Below are positions 54,665-64,000 of a stretch of DNA of 64,000 nucleotides, in pieces. Source of the DNA: Shimia ponticola. GTDB taxonomy: Bacteria; Pseudomonadota; Alphaproteobacteria; Rhodobacterales; Rhodobacteraceae. The position numbers were made by a program, and so were the translations under genes. The stretch covers positions 248,001 through 312,000 of the forward strand of contig NZ_VCDK01000006.1 of NCBI RefSeq assembly GCF_007995215.1. The letters are read 5' to 3'. The notes under the pieces are model-generated. The model was not told where the DNA came from, did no database searches, and saw only the letters and a program-made list of their open reading frames with translations. Every line of letters starts with the position of its first letter. Position 1 is the first letter of the stretch.

Positions 54665-55963
54665 ATGAGCCCCGATCCCAAGAAGAAACCTGTTTCCACA
54701 TCCGCAAGCCTTCCGGCGCGTTCTGCTGCGCTGCGATTGATGCGTGCGGTCATCGAAGATCAGAAAATGCTGTCCGAGGTTTCGTCCGCGCCGTGGATTG
54801 AACGGCTGATCCCGGCGGACCGCGCGCGGGCCATGCGCCTTGCCACCGAGGCATTGCGCCACGCGGATCGGTCAGATCGTCTGCTCAAACCGCTGTTACG
54901 CAAAGATCCGCCGGATGCAGTGAAGGCCATTCTTTGGCTTGGGGTTTACGAGATCTGCGCGCTGGATACCGCGGCTCACGGCGTGGTGAATGACATGGTC
55001 ACGTTGACGTCTAAGGACCGCCATGTCGCGGGCTACAAGGGCATGGTGAATGCCGTGCTGCGCCGTGCAACCGAGGCGGGCGTCGGCAAATGGGGCAAGA
55101 TGCCTGTGCCACGTTTGCCCAAATGGCTGCGCCAACCGATGATCGCTGCCTACGGCAATCCCGGTGTGATGGCGATAGAAGCCGCGCATATGCGCGGAGC
55201 GCCTTTGGATTTGACCCCGAAACCGGGCGCCGCATCTATGCCTGACGGCACTGAGTTGCCGACAGGTTCGATACGTTTGTCTGGATCTCCTCAGGTGACT
55301 GCCCTGCCGGGGTTCGCAGAAGGCGATTGGTGGGTACAAGACGCGGCTGCGGCTCTGCCGGTACAGTTGCTGGCACCTCAGAAGGGTGAACGCATTGCTG
55401 ATCTCTGCGCGGCTCCGGGTGGGAAAACCATGCAGCTTGCTGCGGTGGGTGCCAAGGTCACAGCGGTAGACGATTCCGAAACTCGGCTGGAGCGTGTGCG
55501 TGAAAACCTCACACGGACCGGACTTACTGCTGAGATCGTCTGTGCCGATGTCATGACATTTCAGGCTGAGCCTTTCGACGCCATTGTCCTCGACGCGCCG
55601 TGTAGCGCCACAGGCACTTTGCGCCGCCATCCGGATTTGCCATTTGCAAAGCAGGGCGAAGGGATTTCCGAGTTGATTGCATTGCAGTCGCAAATGATTG
55701 ACGCGGCCTTGGCGATGCTCAAACCCGGTGGTCGGATGGTGTTTTGCACCTGTTCACTGATCCCCGACGAGGGTGAGGTTCAGGTCGACGAAGCTTTGCT
55801 GCGGCATTCGGATGTGACCGTTGATAGAGCCGCGTTGGATCGGCCCGGGATCGACCCATCTTGGGTCACCGAAGAAGGCGGTCTGCGCCTGCGTCCTGAT
55901 TACTGGTCCGATGTCGGAGGCATGGACGGTTTCTATATGGCGGTTTTGCGCAAAGGCGCTTGA
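54665..55963 (+). CDS. rsmB: RsmB/NOP-family RNA (cytosine-C5) methyltransferase
   Basis: A 432-residue protein: NusB-like N-terminal domain (about 12-150) and a Rossmann methyltransferase with SAM-binding ADLCAAPGGKTMQLA, catalytic Cys in LDAPCSATGTLRRHPDL and second Cys in VFCTCSLIPDEGEV. Methylates C967 of 16S rRNA or a related target. First in the rsmB-heparinase-purH run. Confidence 0.92.
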   Translation: MSPDPKKKPVSTSASLPARSAALRLMRAVIEDQKMLSEVSSAPWIERLIPADRARAMRLATEALRHADRSDRLLKPLLRKDPPDAVKAILWLGVYEICALDTAAHGVVNDMVTLTSKDRHVAGYKGMVNAVLRRATEAGVGKWGKMPVPRLPKWLRQPMIAAYGNPGVMAIEAAHMRGAPLDLTPKPGAASMPDGTELPTGSIRLSGSPQVTALPGFAEGDWWVQDAAAALPVQLLAPQKGERIADLCAAPGGKTMQLAAVGAKVTAVDDSETRLERVRENLTRTGLTAEIVCADVMTFQAEPFDAIVLDAPCSATGTLRRHPDLPFAKQGEGISELIALQSQMIDAALAMLKPGGRMVFCTCSLIPDEGEVQVDEALLRHSDVTVDRAALDRPGIDPSWVTEEGGLRLRPDYWSDVGGMDGFYMAVLRKGA

Positions 55964-56082
55964 AACTCTGAGTGACTTGGCCGCGTCACGCGCGTATTCT
56001 AGGGCAAAGACCAAATTCCGTGACCCGCGCAAGACGCGCTGCAACACGGGACGCAGGACAAAACAGACCCGAGGCCGTCGCA

Positions 56083-57837
56083 GTGACCACCTTACCCGAC
56101 AAGCCCGCACTGCCTGTGCGTGCGATGACGCGGCTTTACGCGCGTCTGGCTGGCTTTGGGCGGACAGCAACCGGCTTTGTCAGTCAGCCCGAGCCGCGCA
56201 CCATCGGTCAATTCGCCAAAGGGCGGCAGTTGCTGGCAGGGAATTTTCTGTTTGCGGGATACTTGGTCGAAGCCAAGGACGCGAGCATCTGGGACGTCCC
56301 GCCACCTGCGACAAGCTTTGAAGAAGCGCTTCACGGGTTTGTCTGGCTTGATGATCTGGCAGCCGTTGGCACCCCGGCCGCGCGGGCATCAATGCAGGAC
56401 TGGACAGCTCAATGGATTGAACGCTACGGGCGCGGAGCAGGGCCGGGCTGGACACCTGATCTGACCGGTCGGCGGCTCATCCGCTGGATCAACCATGCGC
56501 TTCTGATTTTGTCAGGCAAAGGTAGCGATGGGGCCGATGCATTTTTTCGCTCACTTGCACGGCAAACCCATTTTCTAGGGCGGCGGTGGTCGCACACGAC
56601 CGCCGGGCTGCCCCGTATCGAGGCTCTTACGGGGCTGGTTTATGCAGGTCTGTCTCTCACGGGGATGGAGAAATACGTCACGACAGCCACCCACTCGCTT
56701 GGCCGCGAATGCGAGCGACTGATCGACGCCGAAGGTGGCCTGGCAGCACGCAACCCAGAGGAATTGCTGGAGGTCTTCACCCTGCTGAACTGGGCGGCGC
56801 TGGCGTTGACCGAGGTCGGCAAGACACCCGCACCGGCTCATCTGGCTGCAATCGAACGCATTGCGCCCGTCCTGCGCACCCTGCGCCACGCCGATGGTGG
56901 GCTGGCGCGGTTTCATGGGGGTGGTCGCGGCCTAGAAGGACGTCTTGATGCCGCGCTGGCGATGTCTGGCATCCGTGCCGACAAACCACGCGAGGCCGCG
57001 ATGGGTTATGCGCGGCTGTCTTGTGGACGCACGACCGTCATCATGGACGCCGCCGCACCCCCACTCGGCACAGGCAGCCACGGAGCCCATGCATCGACAC
57101 TGGGTTTCGAGCTGACGTCCGGGCGCAGGCCGTTGGTCGTGAATTGCGGGTCCGGTGCGGCCTTTGGAGAGGATTGGCGGCGTGCGGGTCGCGCCACGCC
57201 GTCGCATTCGACCTTGGGTCTCGATGGCTACTCCTCATCTCGTCTGAGCGAAGCAAAGCGTATGGGCGGGCGCAAACGCGAATTGCTAAGCGATGGCCCG
57301 ACCGAAATACTGACCGAACGCCGCGCGACGGAATTTGCTGTGCGCCAGCAGGCCTCGCATGACGGCTATCGACAGACTCATGGCCTCGTCCATGTCAGAA
57401 CGCTTGAGTTGACCCATGACGGTCGCGGGCTGGCCGGGGAAGAGTTGCTGTTGGCTTTGAACGACACCGACAAGGCGCAGCATGCGCGGATGGTCGATGC
57501 CACAAGCCTTCAAGGATTGCCGTTTTCGGTGCGTTTTCATCTACATCCCGATGTTGACGCAGTTCAGGACATGGGCGGTGCCGCGATTTCCATTGCGCTG
57601 AAAAGCGGGGAGATTTGGGTGTTTCGCCATGATGGATCTTCAGAACTGACCCTTGACCCATCGGTCTATCTGGAAGGTGGGCGGCTGAAACCGCGCGCGG
57701 CGCAGCAGATCGTGCTTTCCGGTGTTTCGCTGTCCGAAACGACCCGCGTCAGGTGGTCTCTGGCCAAAGCCCAGGAAACTCCGCTAAGTATCCGCGACCT
57801 TCGGCGAGATGACCCGCTGGAAGACGATTTGGACTAA
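56083..57837 (+). CDS. Heparinase II/III family protein
   Basis: A 584-residue protein with an alpha/alpha toroid N-terminal part ([20 protein letters not shown] onward) and a beta-sandwich heparinase II/III C-domain ([60 protein letters not shown]). It is placed between rsmB and purH, as is usual in Rhodobacteraceae. No signal peptide is apparent. GTG 56083 with GAGG eight bases upstream is preferred; GTG 55972 would extend it by 37 unlikely residues. Natural substrate unknown. Confidence 0.87.
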   Translation: MTTLPDKPALPVRAMTRLYARLAGFGRTATGFVSQPEPRTIGQFAKGRQLLAGNFLFAGYLVEAKDASIWDVPPPATSFEEALHGFVWLDDLAAVGTPAARASMQDWTAQWIERYGRGAGPGWTPDLTGRRLIRWINHALLILSGKGSDGADAFFRSLARQTHFLGRRWSHTTAGLPRIEALTGLVYAGLSLTGMEKYVTTATHSLGRECERLIDAEGGLAARNPEELLEVFTLLNWAALALTEVGKTPAPAHLAAIERIAPVLRTLRHADGGLARFHGGGRGLEGRLDAALAMSGIRADKPREAAMGYARLSCGRTTVIMDAAAPPLGTGSHGAHASTLGFELTSGRRPLVVNCGSGAAFGEDWRRAGRATPSHSTLGLDGYSSSRLSEAKRMGGRKRELLSDGPTEILTERRATEFAVRQQASHDGYRQTHGLVHVRTLELTHDGRGLAGEELLLALNDTDKAQHARMVDATSLQGLPFSVRFHLHPDVDAVQDMGGAAISIALKSGEIWVFRHDGSSELTLDPSVYLEGGRLKPRAAQQIVLSGVSLSETTRVRWSLAKAQETPLSIRDLRRDDPLEDDLD

Positions 57838-57862
57838 GACCTACCTTGGGGATCACCACGAC

Positions 57863-59449
57863 ATGACCGACCTCTGGCCGCTCAAACGAGCGCTACTTTC
57901 CGTTTCCGATAAAACCGGTGTTGTTGAATTTGGAAAGGCGCTGGCATCGCGTGGGGTTGAGCTGATCTCGACCGGCGGCACGGCAAAGACATTGCGCGAC
58001 GCCGGCCTGACCGTTGTCGATGTCGCGGACCTGACCGGATATCCGGCGATGATGGATGATCGGGTCAAGACCTTGCACCCGGCTGTTCATGGTGGGTTGT
58101 TGGCCCTGCGCGAAGACGCAGGTCACCTGAAGTCGATGGAGGATCACAATATTGGCGCGATCGATCTGCTGGTCGTGAACCTTTACCCGTTCGAGGAAAC
58201 GGTTGCGGCGGGTGCTGATTACGACAAGGCCATTGCCAATATCGATATCGGCGGTCCGGCCATGATCCGTGCGGCTGCCAAGAACCATGCCTATGTCAAC
58301 GTCGTGACGGATGTGCAGGACTATGACGCGGTGCTGGTCGAAATGGATGTGAACGACAATCAAACATCCTACGCGTTCCGTCAGTCCCTAGCTTTGACGG
58401 CCTATTCGCGGACTGCGGCCTATGACGCCGCCGTGTCGGCATGGATGGCCGACGCGCTGCACGAAACGCCGCGCCGTCGCGCCTTTGCTGGCACCTTTGC
58501 ACAGGAACTGCGCTACGGTGAAAACAGCCATCAATCGGCAAGCTTTTATACTGATGGGTCTGGCCGTCAGGGTGTTGCGACGGCTCAGCAGCATCAAGGC
58601 AAGGAACTGTCGTACAACAACATCAACGACACGGATGCGGCCTTTGAATTGGTGGCAGAGTTCGATCCGTCGAATGGCCCTGCATGCGCCATTATCAAAC
58701 ACGCCAACCCATGCGGCGTCGCGACCGGAGCGTCATTGACCGACGCCTACAAAGCCGCGTTTGACTGTGACCGTACCTCGGCCTTTGGCGGCATTGTCGC
58801 CCTGAACCAGCCGCTGGATGAAGCGACGGCGCAGGAGATTGTGCAAATCTTTACCGAAGTGGTGATTGCCCCGGGTGCCTCTGACGCAGCCAAGGCCGTG
58901 TTTGCGGCTAAGAAGAACCTCCGCTTGCTGACGACTGATGGGCTGCCTGACCCACGTGCTGCGATCACGGCTGTGCGGCAGGTCGCTGGCGGGTTCCTTG
59001 TTCAGGACAAAGACACCGGGCATGTTGATCTGTCCGACCTGAAAGTCGTGACCAAACGCGCCCCGACCGATCAAGAGATGACTGACCTGCTCTTTGCCTG
59101 GAAGGTCGCCAAGCATGTGAAATCGAACGCCATTGTCTATGCCAAGAATGGCGCGACCGTCGGCGTGGGCGCGGGGCAGATGAGCCGCCTCGACTCGGCC
59201 CTTATCGCTGCCAAAAAGGCCGAGCGCATGGCTGAGGCAATGGGGCTTCCAGAGCCGCTCACCAAAGGGTCGGCTGTTGCCTCTGACGCGTTCTTCCCAT
59301 TTGCTGACGGTTTGATGGAGGCCGCTGCCGCAGGCGCGTCTTGCGTCATCCAACCCGGTGGCTCCATGCGGGATGACGAAGTGATCGCCGCAGCGGACGA
59401 AGCCGGGCTGGCCATGGTGCTGACCGGCATGCGCCATTTCCGGCATTAA
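57863..59449 (+). CDS. purH: Bifunctional AICAR formyltransferase / IMP cyclohydrolase
   Basis: Last two steps of de novo IMP synthesis. The 528-residue protein has the MGS-like cyclohydrolase domain ([33 protein letters not shown]) and the AICAR transformylase domain ([25 protein letters not shown]). ATG 57863 gives the standard start [20 protein letters not shown]; the longer frame begins within the upstream gene. Confidence 0.96.
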   Translation: MTDLWPLKRALLSVSDKTGVVEFGKALASRGVELISTGGTAKTLRDAGLTVVDVADLTGYPAMMDDRVKTLHPAVHGGLLALREDAGHLKSMEDHNIGAIDLLVVNLYPFEETVAAGADYDKAIANIDIGGPAMIRAAAKNHAYVNVVTDVQDYDAVLVEMDVNDNQTSYAFRQSLALTAYSRTAAYDAAVSAWMADALHETPRRRAFAGTFAQELRYGENSHQSASFYTDGSGRQGVATAQQHQGKELSYNNINDTDAAFELVAEFDPSNGPACAIIKHANPCGVATGASLTDAYKAAFDCDRTSAFGGIVALNQPLDEATAQEIVQIFTEVVIAPGASDAAKAVFAAKKNLRLLTTDGLPDPRAAITAVRQVAGGFLVQDKDTGHVDLSDLKVVTKRAPTDQEMTDLLFAWKVAKHVKSNAIVYAKNGATVGVGAGQMSRLDSALIAAKKAERMAEAMGLPEPLTKGSAVASDAFFPFADGLMEAAAAGASCVIQPGGSMRDDEVIAAADEAGLAMVLTGMRHFRH

Positions 59450-59452
59450 CCC

Positions 59453-59935
59453 ATGAGGCTGTTGTCCCTCACCGCGTTGGTCGTGTTTGGCCTCGATCAG
59501 CTGAGCAAGTGGTTTGTGGTTCAGTACCTCGACCTGATCAATCGAGGCGTGATCGAGGTTGCGCCACCATTCCTGCGGCTGACGATGGCATGGAACCGGG
59601 GCATCAACTTTGGCCTCTTTGCCAATGACGCAAACACGACGCGATGGGTCCTCATTGGCGTCGCTGTCGTGATCTGTGGGGTGGTCCTGTATTGGATGCG
59701 GGGCGAGCAAAATCGCTATGCCCTGTTTTCCGGTGGATTGCTGTTTGGCGGCGCGGCGGGCAATGTCATCGACCGTATCATCTATGGAGCCGTTGCGGAT
59801 TTTCTCAACATGTCCTGCTGCGGGATCGACAACCCGTTTGCCTTCAACATCGCTGACTGCGCGATTTTTCTGGGGGCTGTGGGACTGGTGATCTTTGCCA
59901 GCGACGGTGACAAGAGCCGACAGACAAAGGCGTGA
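59453..59935 (+). CDS. lspA: Lipoprotein signal peptidase (signal peptidase II)
   Basis: Cleaves diacylated prolipoproteins. The 160-residue protein has four membrane helices, and the two catalytic Asp residues in NVIDRIIYGAVADFLN and FNIADCAIFLG. It starts 3 bp after purH. A lipoprotein gene (DUF3035) follows. Confidence 0.95.
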   Translation: MRLLSLTALVVFGLDQLSKWFVVQYLDLINRGVIEVAPPFLRLTMAWNRGINFGLFANDANTTRWVLIGVAVVICGVVLYWMRGEQNRYALFSGGLLFGGAAGNVIDRIIYGAVADFLNMSCCGIDNPFAFNIADCAIFLGAVGLVIFASDGDKSRQTKA

Positions 59936-59983
59936 CTGTGTCGTTCAATCGGGTTAGACACCAGAAAAAGGGTGGGAGTCCGA

Positions 59984-60493
59984 ATGCGCTGTAAAGCTCG
60001 GATAACAGTACTGGCCATGACGGCGTGCCTGACGCTTTCTGCTTGTGGAGGCGGCGGTGGTTTGCGTGATTTTCGCAGCACCTCTGCAGGCCCTGATGAA
60101 TTCGCGGTCACTCCGTCTCAGCCACTTCAGGCCCCTCCAAGCTTTTCTGAACTGCCTGAGCCGACCCTCGGTGGCACCAACCGGGCCGACCCGGCACCCC
60201 GGTTTGAGGCTGTTTCGGCGCTTGGTGGTCGTGTCCAATCCGGCGGCGTTCCGGCGTCAGACGGGGCGCTCGTGACCTATGCGTCTCGCCGTGGTGTGGA
60301 CCCGCAAATTCGAAGCGAGCTTGCCTCCGCAGACCGCGCATTCCGTGATCGGCGCAGTCGTGTCCGTGTCCCATTCACGCGGCGAACCTCGCGCTATTAC
60401 AGCGCATACGCCGGTCAATCGCTGGATGCTTACGCCGAGTTGGAACGCTTCCGCGCGGCGGGTGTGCGGGTGCCGACGGCCCCGCCAAGATAA
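59984..60493 (+). CDS. DUF3035 lipoprotein
   Basis: A 169-residue lipoprotein (lipobox LTLSAC, then a Gly run) with Pro-rich RSTSAGPDEFAVTPSQPL and the DUF3035 core RRGVDPQIRSELASADRAFR and YYSAYAGQSLDAYAELERFR. Usual companion of lspA and the M16 pair in this family of bacteria; role unknown. ATG 59984 has GGGAG five bases upstream. Confidence 0.87.
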   Translation: MRCKARITVLAMTACLTLSACGGGGGLRDFRSTSAGPDEFAVTPSQPLQAPPSFSELPEPTLGGTNRADPAPRFEAVSALGGRVQSGGVPASDGALVTYASRRGVDPQIRSELASADRAFRDRRSRVRVPFTRRTSRYYSAYAGQSLDAYAELERFRAAGVRVPTAPPR

Positions 60494-60600
60494 CCTTCGG
60501 CTGTCCCTGTAATTCCTACGACCTGCTCAATTCCCCGTCAGCACGGTTGAAGCGGCGCGCATCGCGCGTACCTTTGACCAAACACTGATGAGGAGAGCTC

Positions 60601-61977
60601 ATGCCCAGCCGTTCTTTGACAGGCGCGCTTCTTGGACTGATCGCAGCGCCGATCCTTGCCTTGGCGTCGCCGGCCTTGGCCGATGATGGTGTCACGTCCT
60701 TCACGCTCGACAACGGGATGGATGTCGTCGTGATTGAGGATAGCCGCACCCCAGCCGTGACGCACATGGTGTGGTACCGTGTCGGGAGCGCGGATGAACC
60801 CGAAGGCGTCAGTGGCGTCGCGCATTTTCTCGAACACTTGATGTTCAAGGCGACCGACAATCTGGAAACCGGAGAACTATCGCGCACAGTGTCGGCCAAC
60901 GGCGGCCGCGACAACGCGTTCACCAGCTATGACTACACCGCCTATTTTCAGCGCGTCGCTGCCGACCGGCTTGGCCTGATGATGGAGATGGAAGCTGACC
61001 GGATGGTCAACCTGCGGTTCAACCCGACCGAGATCGAGTCTGAACGCGGGGTGGTCATCGAAGAGCGCAATCAGCGCACCGACAGCGATCCTGGCTCTTT
61101 GTTCAACGAACAACGCCGCGCCGCGCAGTTCCTCAACCACCGCTATGGCATCCCGATCATCGGCTGGCGACACGAAATCGAAGAGATTTCCCAAGAGGAT
61201 TTGCAGGGTTTTTACGACGCGCATTATGCCCCGAACAACGCTATCCTCGTTGTGGCCGGGAACGTATCACCGGATGAGGTCCGCAGCTTGGCCCAAGAGC
61301 ATTATGGCGTCATCCCTGCAAGCCCTGACGTGGTCGCTCGTGATCGCCCACAGGAGCCACCGCAACTGGTGGAACGACGGATGGTGATGAAGGATGATCG
61401 GGTATCGCAGCCCTACGTGGCGCGGACCTATCTGGCGCCAGAACGTGATCCGGGTGATCAGGAAACAGCGGCGGCGCTGACGTATCTTGCGCGCATTCTT
61501 GGCGGATCGAGCGCGACGTCGGTTCTTGGTCAAGAGCTTGAATTCAAGACGGGGCAGGCAGTTTACACCAGCGCATTTTATCGCGGCGTGTCGCTTGATG
61601 ATACGACTTTTGGCCTGATTGCCGTGCCGTCCGAAGGTATCTCCCTGCAAGAGATCGAGGACGCCGTGGACTCTACAATCGCACAGTTCATGCAAGATGG
61701 CGTGGATCCCGCAAAGTTCGAGCGGATCAAGACCCAGATCAAGGCGTCAGAGATTTACGGTCGCGACAGCGTGCAATCGCGGGCGCAGCAATATGGGGCA
61801 GCCCTCACATCTGGCCTGACGGTCGAGGATGTGCAGGCATGGCCTGAGGTGCTCGCGGCTGTCACACCAGAAGACGTGATGGCGGCAGCCGAGATGGTTT
61901 TTGATCGCAGTAACGCCGTTACCGGGTGGCTGATGCCCGACGACACACAGGACACCCAAGAGGAGGTGACCCAATGA
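60601..61977 (+). CDS. M16 zinc peptidase, catalytic subunit
   Basis: A 458-residue periplasmic metalloprotease with signal peptide (LLGLIAAPILALASPALA) and inverted zinc motif HFLEHLMFK (HxxEH), the downstream Glu in ESERGVVIEERNQ. Processing-peptidase-like (PqqL/M16B). Paired with a catalytically silent partner gene overlapping by 4 bp (ATGA). Confidence 0.94.
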   Translation: MPSRSLTGALLGLIAAPILALASPALADDGVTSFTLDNGMDVVVIEDSRTPAVTHMVWYRVGSADEPEGVSGVAHFLEHLMFKATDNLETGELSRTVSANGGRDNAFTSYDYTAYFQRVAADRLGLMMEMEADRMVNLRFNPTEIESERGVVIEERNQRTDSDPGSLFNEQRRAAQFLNHRYGIPIIGWRHEIEEISQEDLQGFYDAHYAPNNAILVVAGNVSPDEVRSLAQEHYGVIPASPDVVARDRPQEPPQLVERRMVMKDDRVSQPYVARTYLAPERDPGDQETAAALTYLARILGGSSATSVLGQELEFKTGQAVYTSAFYRGVSLDDTTFGLIAVPSEGISLQEIEDAVDSTIAQFMQDGVDPAKFERIKTQIKASEIYGRDSVQSRAQQYGAALTSGLTVEDVQAWPEVLAAVTPEDVMAAAEMVFDRSNAVTGWLMPDDTQDTQEEVTQ

Positions 61978-63287
61978 TCCGCCGTTTTTTGACTGCTGCC
62001 ATTGTTGTTCTCGCTGCTGCCCCTGTTTGGGCCGAAGTGAAGATACAAGAAGTGACTTCGCCCGGTGGGATCACCGCATGGTTGGTCGAAGAACGATCCA
62101 TTCCGTTCACGGCGCTGGAAATCCGGTTTCGCGGCGGAGCCTCATTGGATCAGCCTGACACGCGTGGAGCGGTCAATCTAATGATGGCCCTTTTGGAAGA
62201 AGGGGCTGGCGATATGGATGCCCGCGCCTTTACCGAGGCCGAAGAGGCGCTGGCTGCCCGGTTCAGTTGGGATGCTTATGACGACGAGGTCACGATCAGC
62301 GCCGAGTTTTTGACCGAAAACCGCGACGCATCCATCGATCTTTTGCGCGAGGCGATCATCAATCCGCGCTTTGATCAGGACGCGATTGATCGGGTGAAAT
62401 CGCAGGTCGTGTCGATCATTGGTTCGGACGCGCGCGACCAAGACGAAATCGCGCGAAGCACCTTTTATTCCCTGGCGTTCCCAGATGACCTTTACGGATC
62501 GTCCAAGGATGGCACTCTTGCGACCGTGGCTGCGATCACGCAAGAGGACCTGTCCGAAGCGCATACAGCCGCGCTCGCAAAGGACCGGCTGTACGTTGGG
62601 GCCGTGGGTGACATTTCCGCAGAAGAACTCGCTGTTATTCTGGATCGACTACTTGGAGACCTGCCGGATGCAGGCGCGCCCATTCCCGGCAGTGCAGACT
62701 TCGCGATGGACGGTGGTGTGACAGTTGTGGATTTCCCAAGCCCACAATCTACCGCTCTCTTTGGACACGAAGGTATCGCTCAGAACGACGACGATTTCTT
62801 TCCGGCCTTTATCCTTAACCACGTCCTTGGTGGCGCGGGGACAGAGAGCCGTTTGGGCTTTGAAGTGCGTGAAAAGCGCGGGCTGACTTATGGCATCGGC
62901 TCGTATCTTGTGCCGCGAGACCGGGCAGAGATGTACCTGGGTCAGGTGCGGTCATCGAACGATCGTATCGCGGAGGCGCTTGAGGTGACAAAGTCCGAAT
63001 GGGCGCGAACAGCCCAAGAGGGCATCACCGCTGAAGAACTTGAAACAGCCAAGACATACCTGACAGGCGCCTATCCGCTCCGGTTTGACGGAAACACGGC
63101 CATTGCCAATATCCTAGCCGGCATGCAGATGTCGGACTTGGGGATCGACTATATCGATACCCGCAATGACCGTATCAATGCCGTCACGCTTGAGGATGTG
63201 AACCGGGTCGCAGCAGAACTGCTGCAGCCAGACAACCTGCATTTCGTGGTGGTCGGTCAGCCCGAAGGTTTGGAAGCCACAAACTAA
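61974..63287 (+). CDS. M16 peptidase homologue, non-catalytic subunit
   Basis: A 437-residue exported M16 protein (signal peptide MIRRFLTAAIVVLAAAPVWA). The zinc motif is absent: the corresponding region reads LMMALLEEGAGDMDARAF. The R/Y substrate pair region FEVREKRGLTYGIGSYLV is kept, so it probably forms the inactive half of an M16B heterodimer with the gene upstream. AGGAGG precedes the ATG. Confidence 0.92.
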   Translation: MIRRFLTAAIVVLAAAPVWAEVKIQEVTSPGGITAWLVEERSIPFTALEIRFRGGASLDQPDTRGAVNLMMALLEEGAGDMDARAFTEAEEALAARFSWDAYDDEVTISAEFLTENRDASIDLLREAIINPRFDQDAIDRVKSQVVSIIGSDARDQDEIARSTFYSLAFPDDLYGSSKDGTLATVAAITQEDLSEAHTAALAKDRLYVGAVGDISAEELAVILDRLLGDLPDAGAPIPGSADFAMDGGVTVVDFPSPQSTALFGHEGIAQNDDDFFPAFILNHVLGGAGTESRLGFEVREKRGLTYGIGSYLVPRDRAEMYLGQVRSSNDRIAEALEVTKSEWARTAQEGITAEELETAKTYLTGAYPLRFDGNTAIANILAGMQMSDLGIDYIDTRNDRINAVTLEDVNRVAAELLQPDNLHFVVVGQPEGLEATN

Positions 63288-63295
63288 ACAAGGGC

Positions 63296-63326
63296 GCGGT
63301 GGCCCGGCTTCGTCTCGGGCCACCGC
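63296..63326. terminator. Hairpin terminator after the M16 pair
   Basis: An 11-bp perfect stem GCGGTGGCCCG/CGGGCCACCGC (63296-63306 with 63316-63326) and a 9-base loop, followed by TCTCCTTTATT. Confidence 0.75.
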
Positions 63327-63409
63327 TCTCCTTTATTCCTAGGCTCCGGGGCTTATTATTTGGGAAAGACGCATAGCGACTCGCGTTGGTGCGTGCTACC
63401 TATTGTGGC

Positions 63410-64000
63410 ATGGCCGCCAGCAACCCCAACATCGACCCTCAGCCGACGCCAACGATCCGGCAATTGGACGAGGCCGCAATCAACCGCATCGCGGCGGGTG
63501 AGGTTGTGGAACGTCCGGCCAGCGCCGTTAAGGAATTGGTTGAAAATGCCATCGACGCAGGCGCAACGCGTATCGAGGTAGCCTATGCCGACGGAGGCAA
63601 GTCGCTCATAAGGGTGACAGATGATGGATGCGGCATACGGGCGGACGATCTGCCCTTGGCTCTCTCGCGACACGCGACGTCCAAGATCGACGGGTCTGAT
63701 CTCTTGAACATTCATACCTTCGGGTTCCGGGGCGAGGCTCTGCCGTCGCTTGGGGCCGTGGGACGTTTGACGGTGACCTCCCGTGTTGCTGGCCACGACG
63801 CCGCTGAACTGTCGGTGTCTGGTGGCGTGACCGCCGATGTGCGTCCGGCGGCTCTCACGCGGGGCACGGTCGTTGAACTGCGTGACCTGTTTTATGCAAC
63901 GCCAGCGCGGCTGAAATTCCTGCGATCTGATCGGGCCGAGGCACAGGCGATTGGCGACGTGGTCAAACGGCTCGCCATGGCTGAGCCATTTGTCACTTTT
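63410..64000 (+). CDS. mutL: DNA mismatch repair protein MutL (3' truncated by window edge)
   Basis: The first 197 residues of MutL, a GHKL ATPase linking MutS to downstream repair. ATPase motifs: Glu-Asn in [26 protein letters not shown], and [37 protein letters not shown] follows. ATG 63410 is preferred. Runs off the window with the frame open. Confidence 0.95.
   Translation, partial: MAASNPNIDPQPTPTIRQLDEAAINRIAAGEVVERPASAVKELVENAIDAGATRIEVAYADGGKSLIRVTDDGCGIRADDLPLALSRHATSKIDGSDLLNIHTFGFRGEALPSLGAVGRLTVTSRVAGHDAAELSVSGGVTADVRPAALTRGTVVELRDLFYATPARLKFLRSDRAEAQAIGDVVKRLAMAEPFVTF

Overview
The window is GC-rich, almost fully coding DNA from an alphaproteobacterial chromosome, most likely Rhodobacteraceae (Roseobacter group). 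This rests on gene content: a PhyR/NepR/EcfG general stress response locus, COQ9, DUF1674 and DUF3035 proteins, a rsmB-heparinase-purH-lspA-DUF3035-M16-M16-mutL string, and Ca-binding RTX proteins with a type I exporter. I saw no rRNA, tRNA, insertion sequence, prophage or CRISPR array. Both ends cut through genes: glgX on the left and mutL on the right.

Layout. 1-4.7 kb: end of a glycogen operon (glgX, pgm, amylosucrase). 5-9 kb: formate/nitrite-type channel, a TrkH/TrkA potassium pair, and a three-gene operon of small stress-type proteins ending in a strong terminator. 9-14.2 kb: seven minus-strand genes comprising an HAD-like protein without its catalytic aspartates, an amidoligase, a class I glutamine amidotransferase, a FolB-like aldolase, a DoxX-like membrane protein, an exported protein and an NAD(P)-binding reductase. 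This looks like an uncharacterised amide-forming pathway and is the best candidate here for an undescribed system. 14.4-22.3 kb: general stress response core (HWE kinase, ecfG, nepR, divergent phyR) followed by dps, a TPP enzyme, gdhA and DUF1328 reading toward it, then a degenerate receiver protein. 22.3-34.5 kb: Crp/Fnr regulator, a 1,855-residue RTX adhesin-like protein, SapC-like protein, TolC-type lipoprotein, ABC exporter and HlyD adaptor. 34.5-64 kb: mainly housekeeping genes (gap, pheS/pheT, mscL, rpsU, COQ9, truB, rbfA, dapB, rsmB, purH, lspA, M16 proteases, mutL) with a second RTX protein and palindromic repeats between genes.

Regulation. Four exact copies of GGAAC-N16-CGTT, the known EcfG-type promoter, lie in gaps between 5.9 and 21.7 kb. 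They precede the formate/nitrite-type channel, the small-protein operon and DUF1328-gdhA; the fourth points into DNA with no convincing sense gene, antisense to the degenerate receiver. Looser matches precede phyR and dps. The left third of the window therefore reads as a physical cluster of the general stress regulon around its own regulators.

Start codons were moved inward from the longest frame where ribosome binding sites, overlaps or family length supported it. Function statements come from recognisable motifs and family memory, not from a search.
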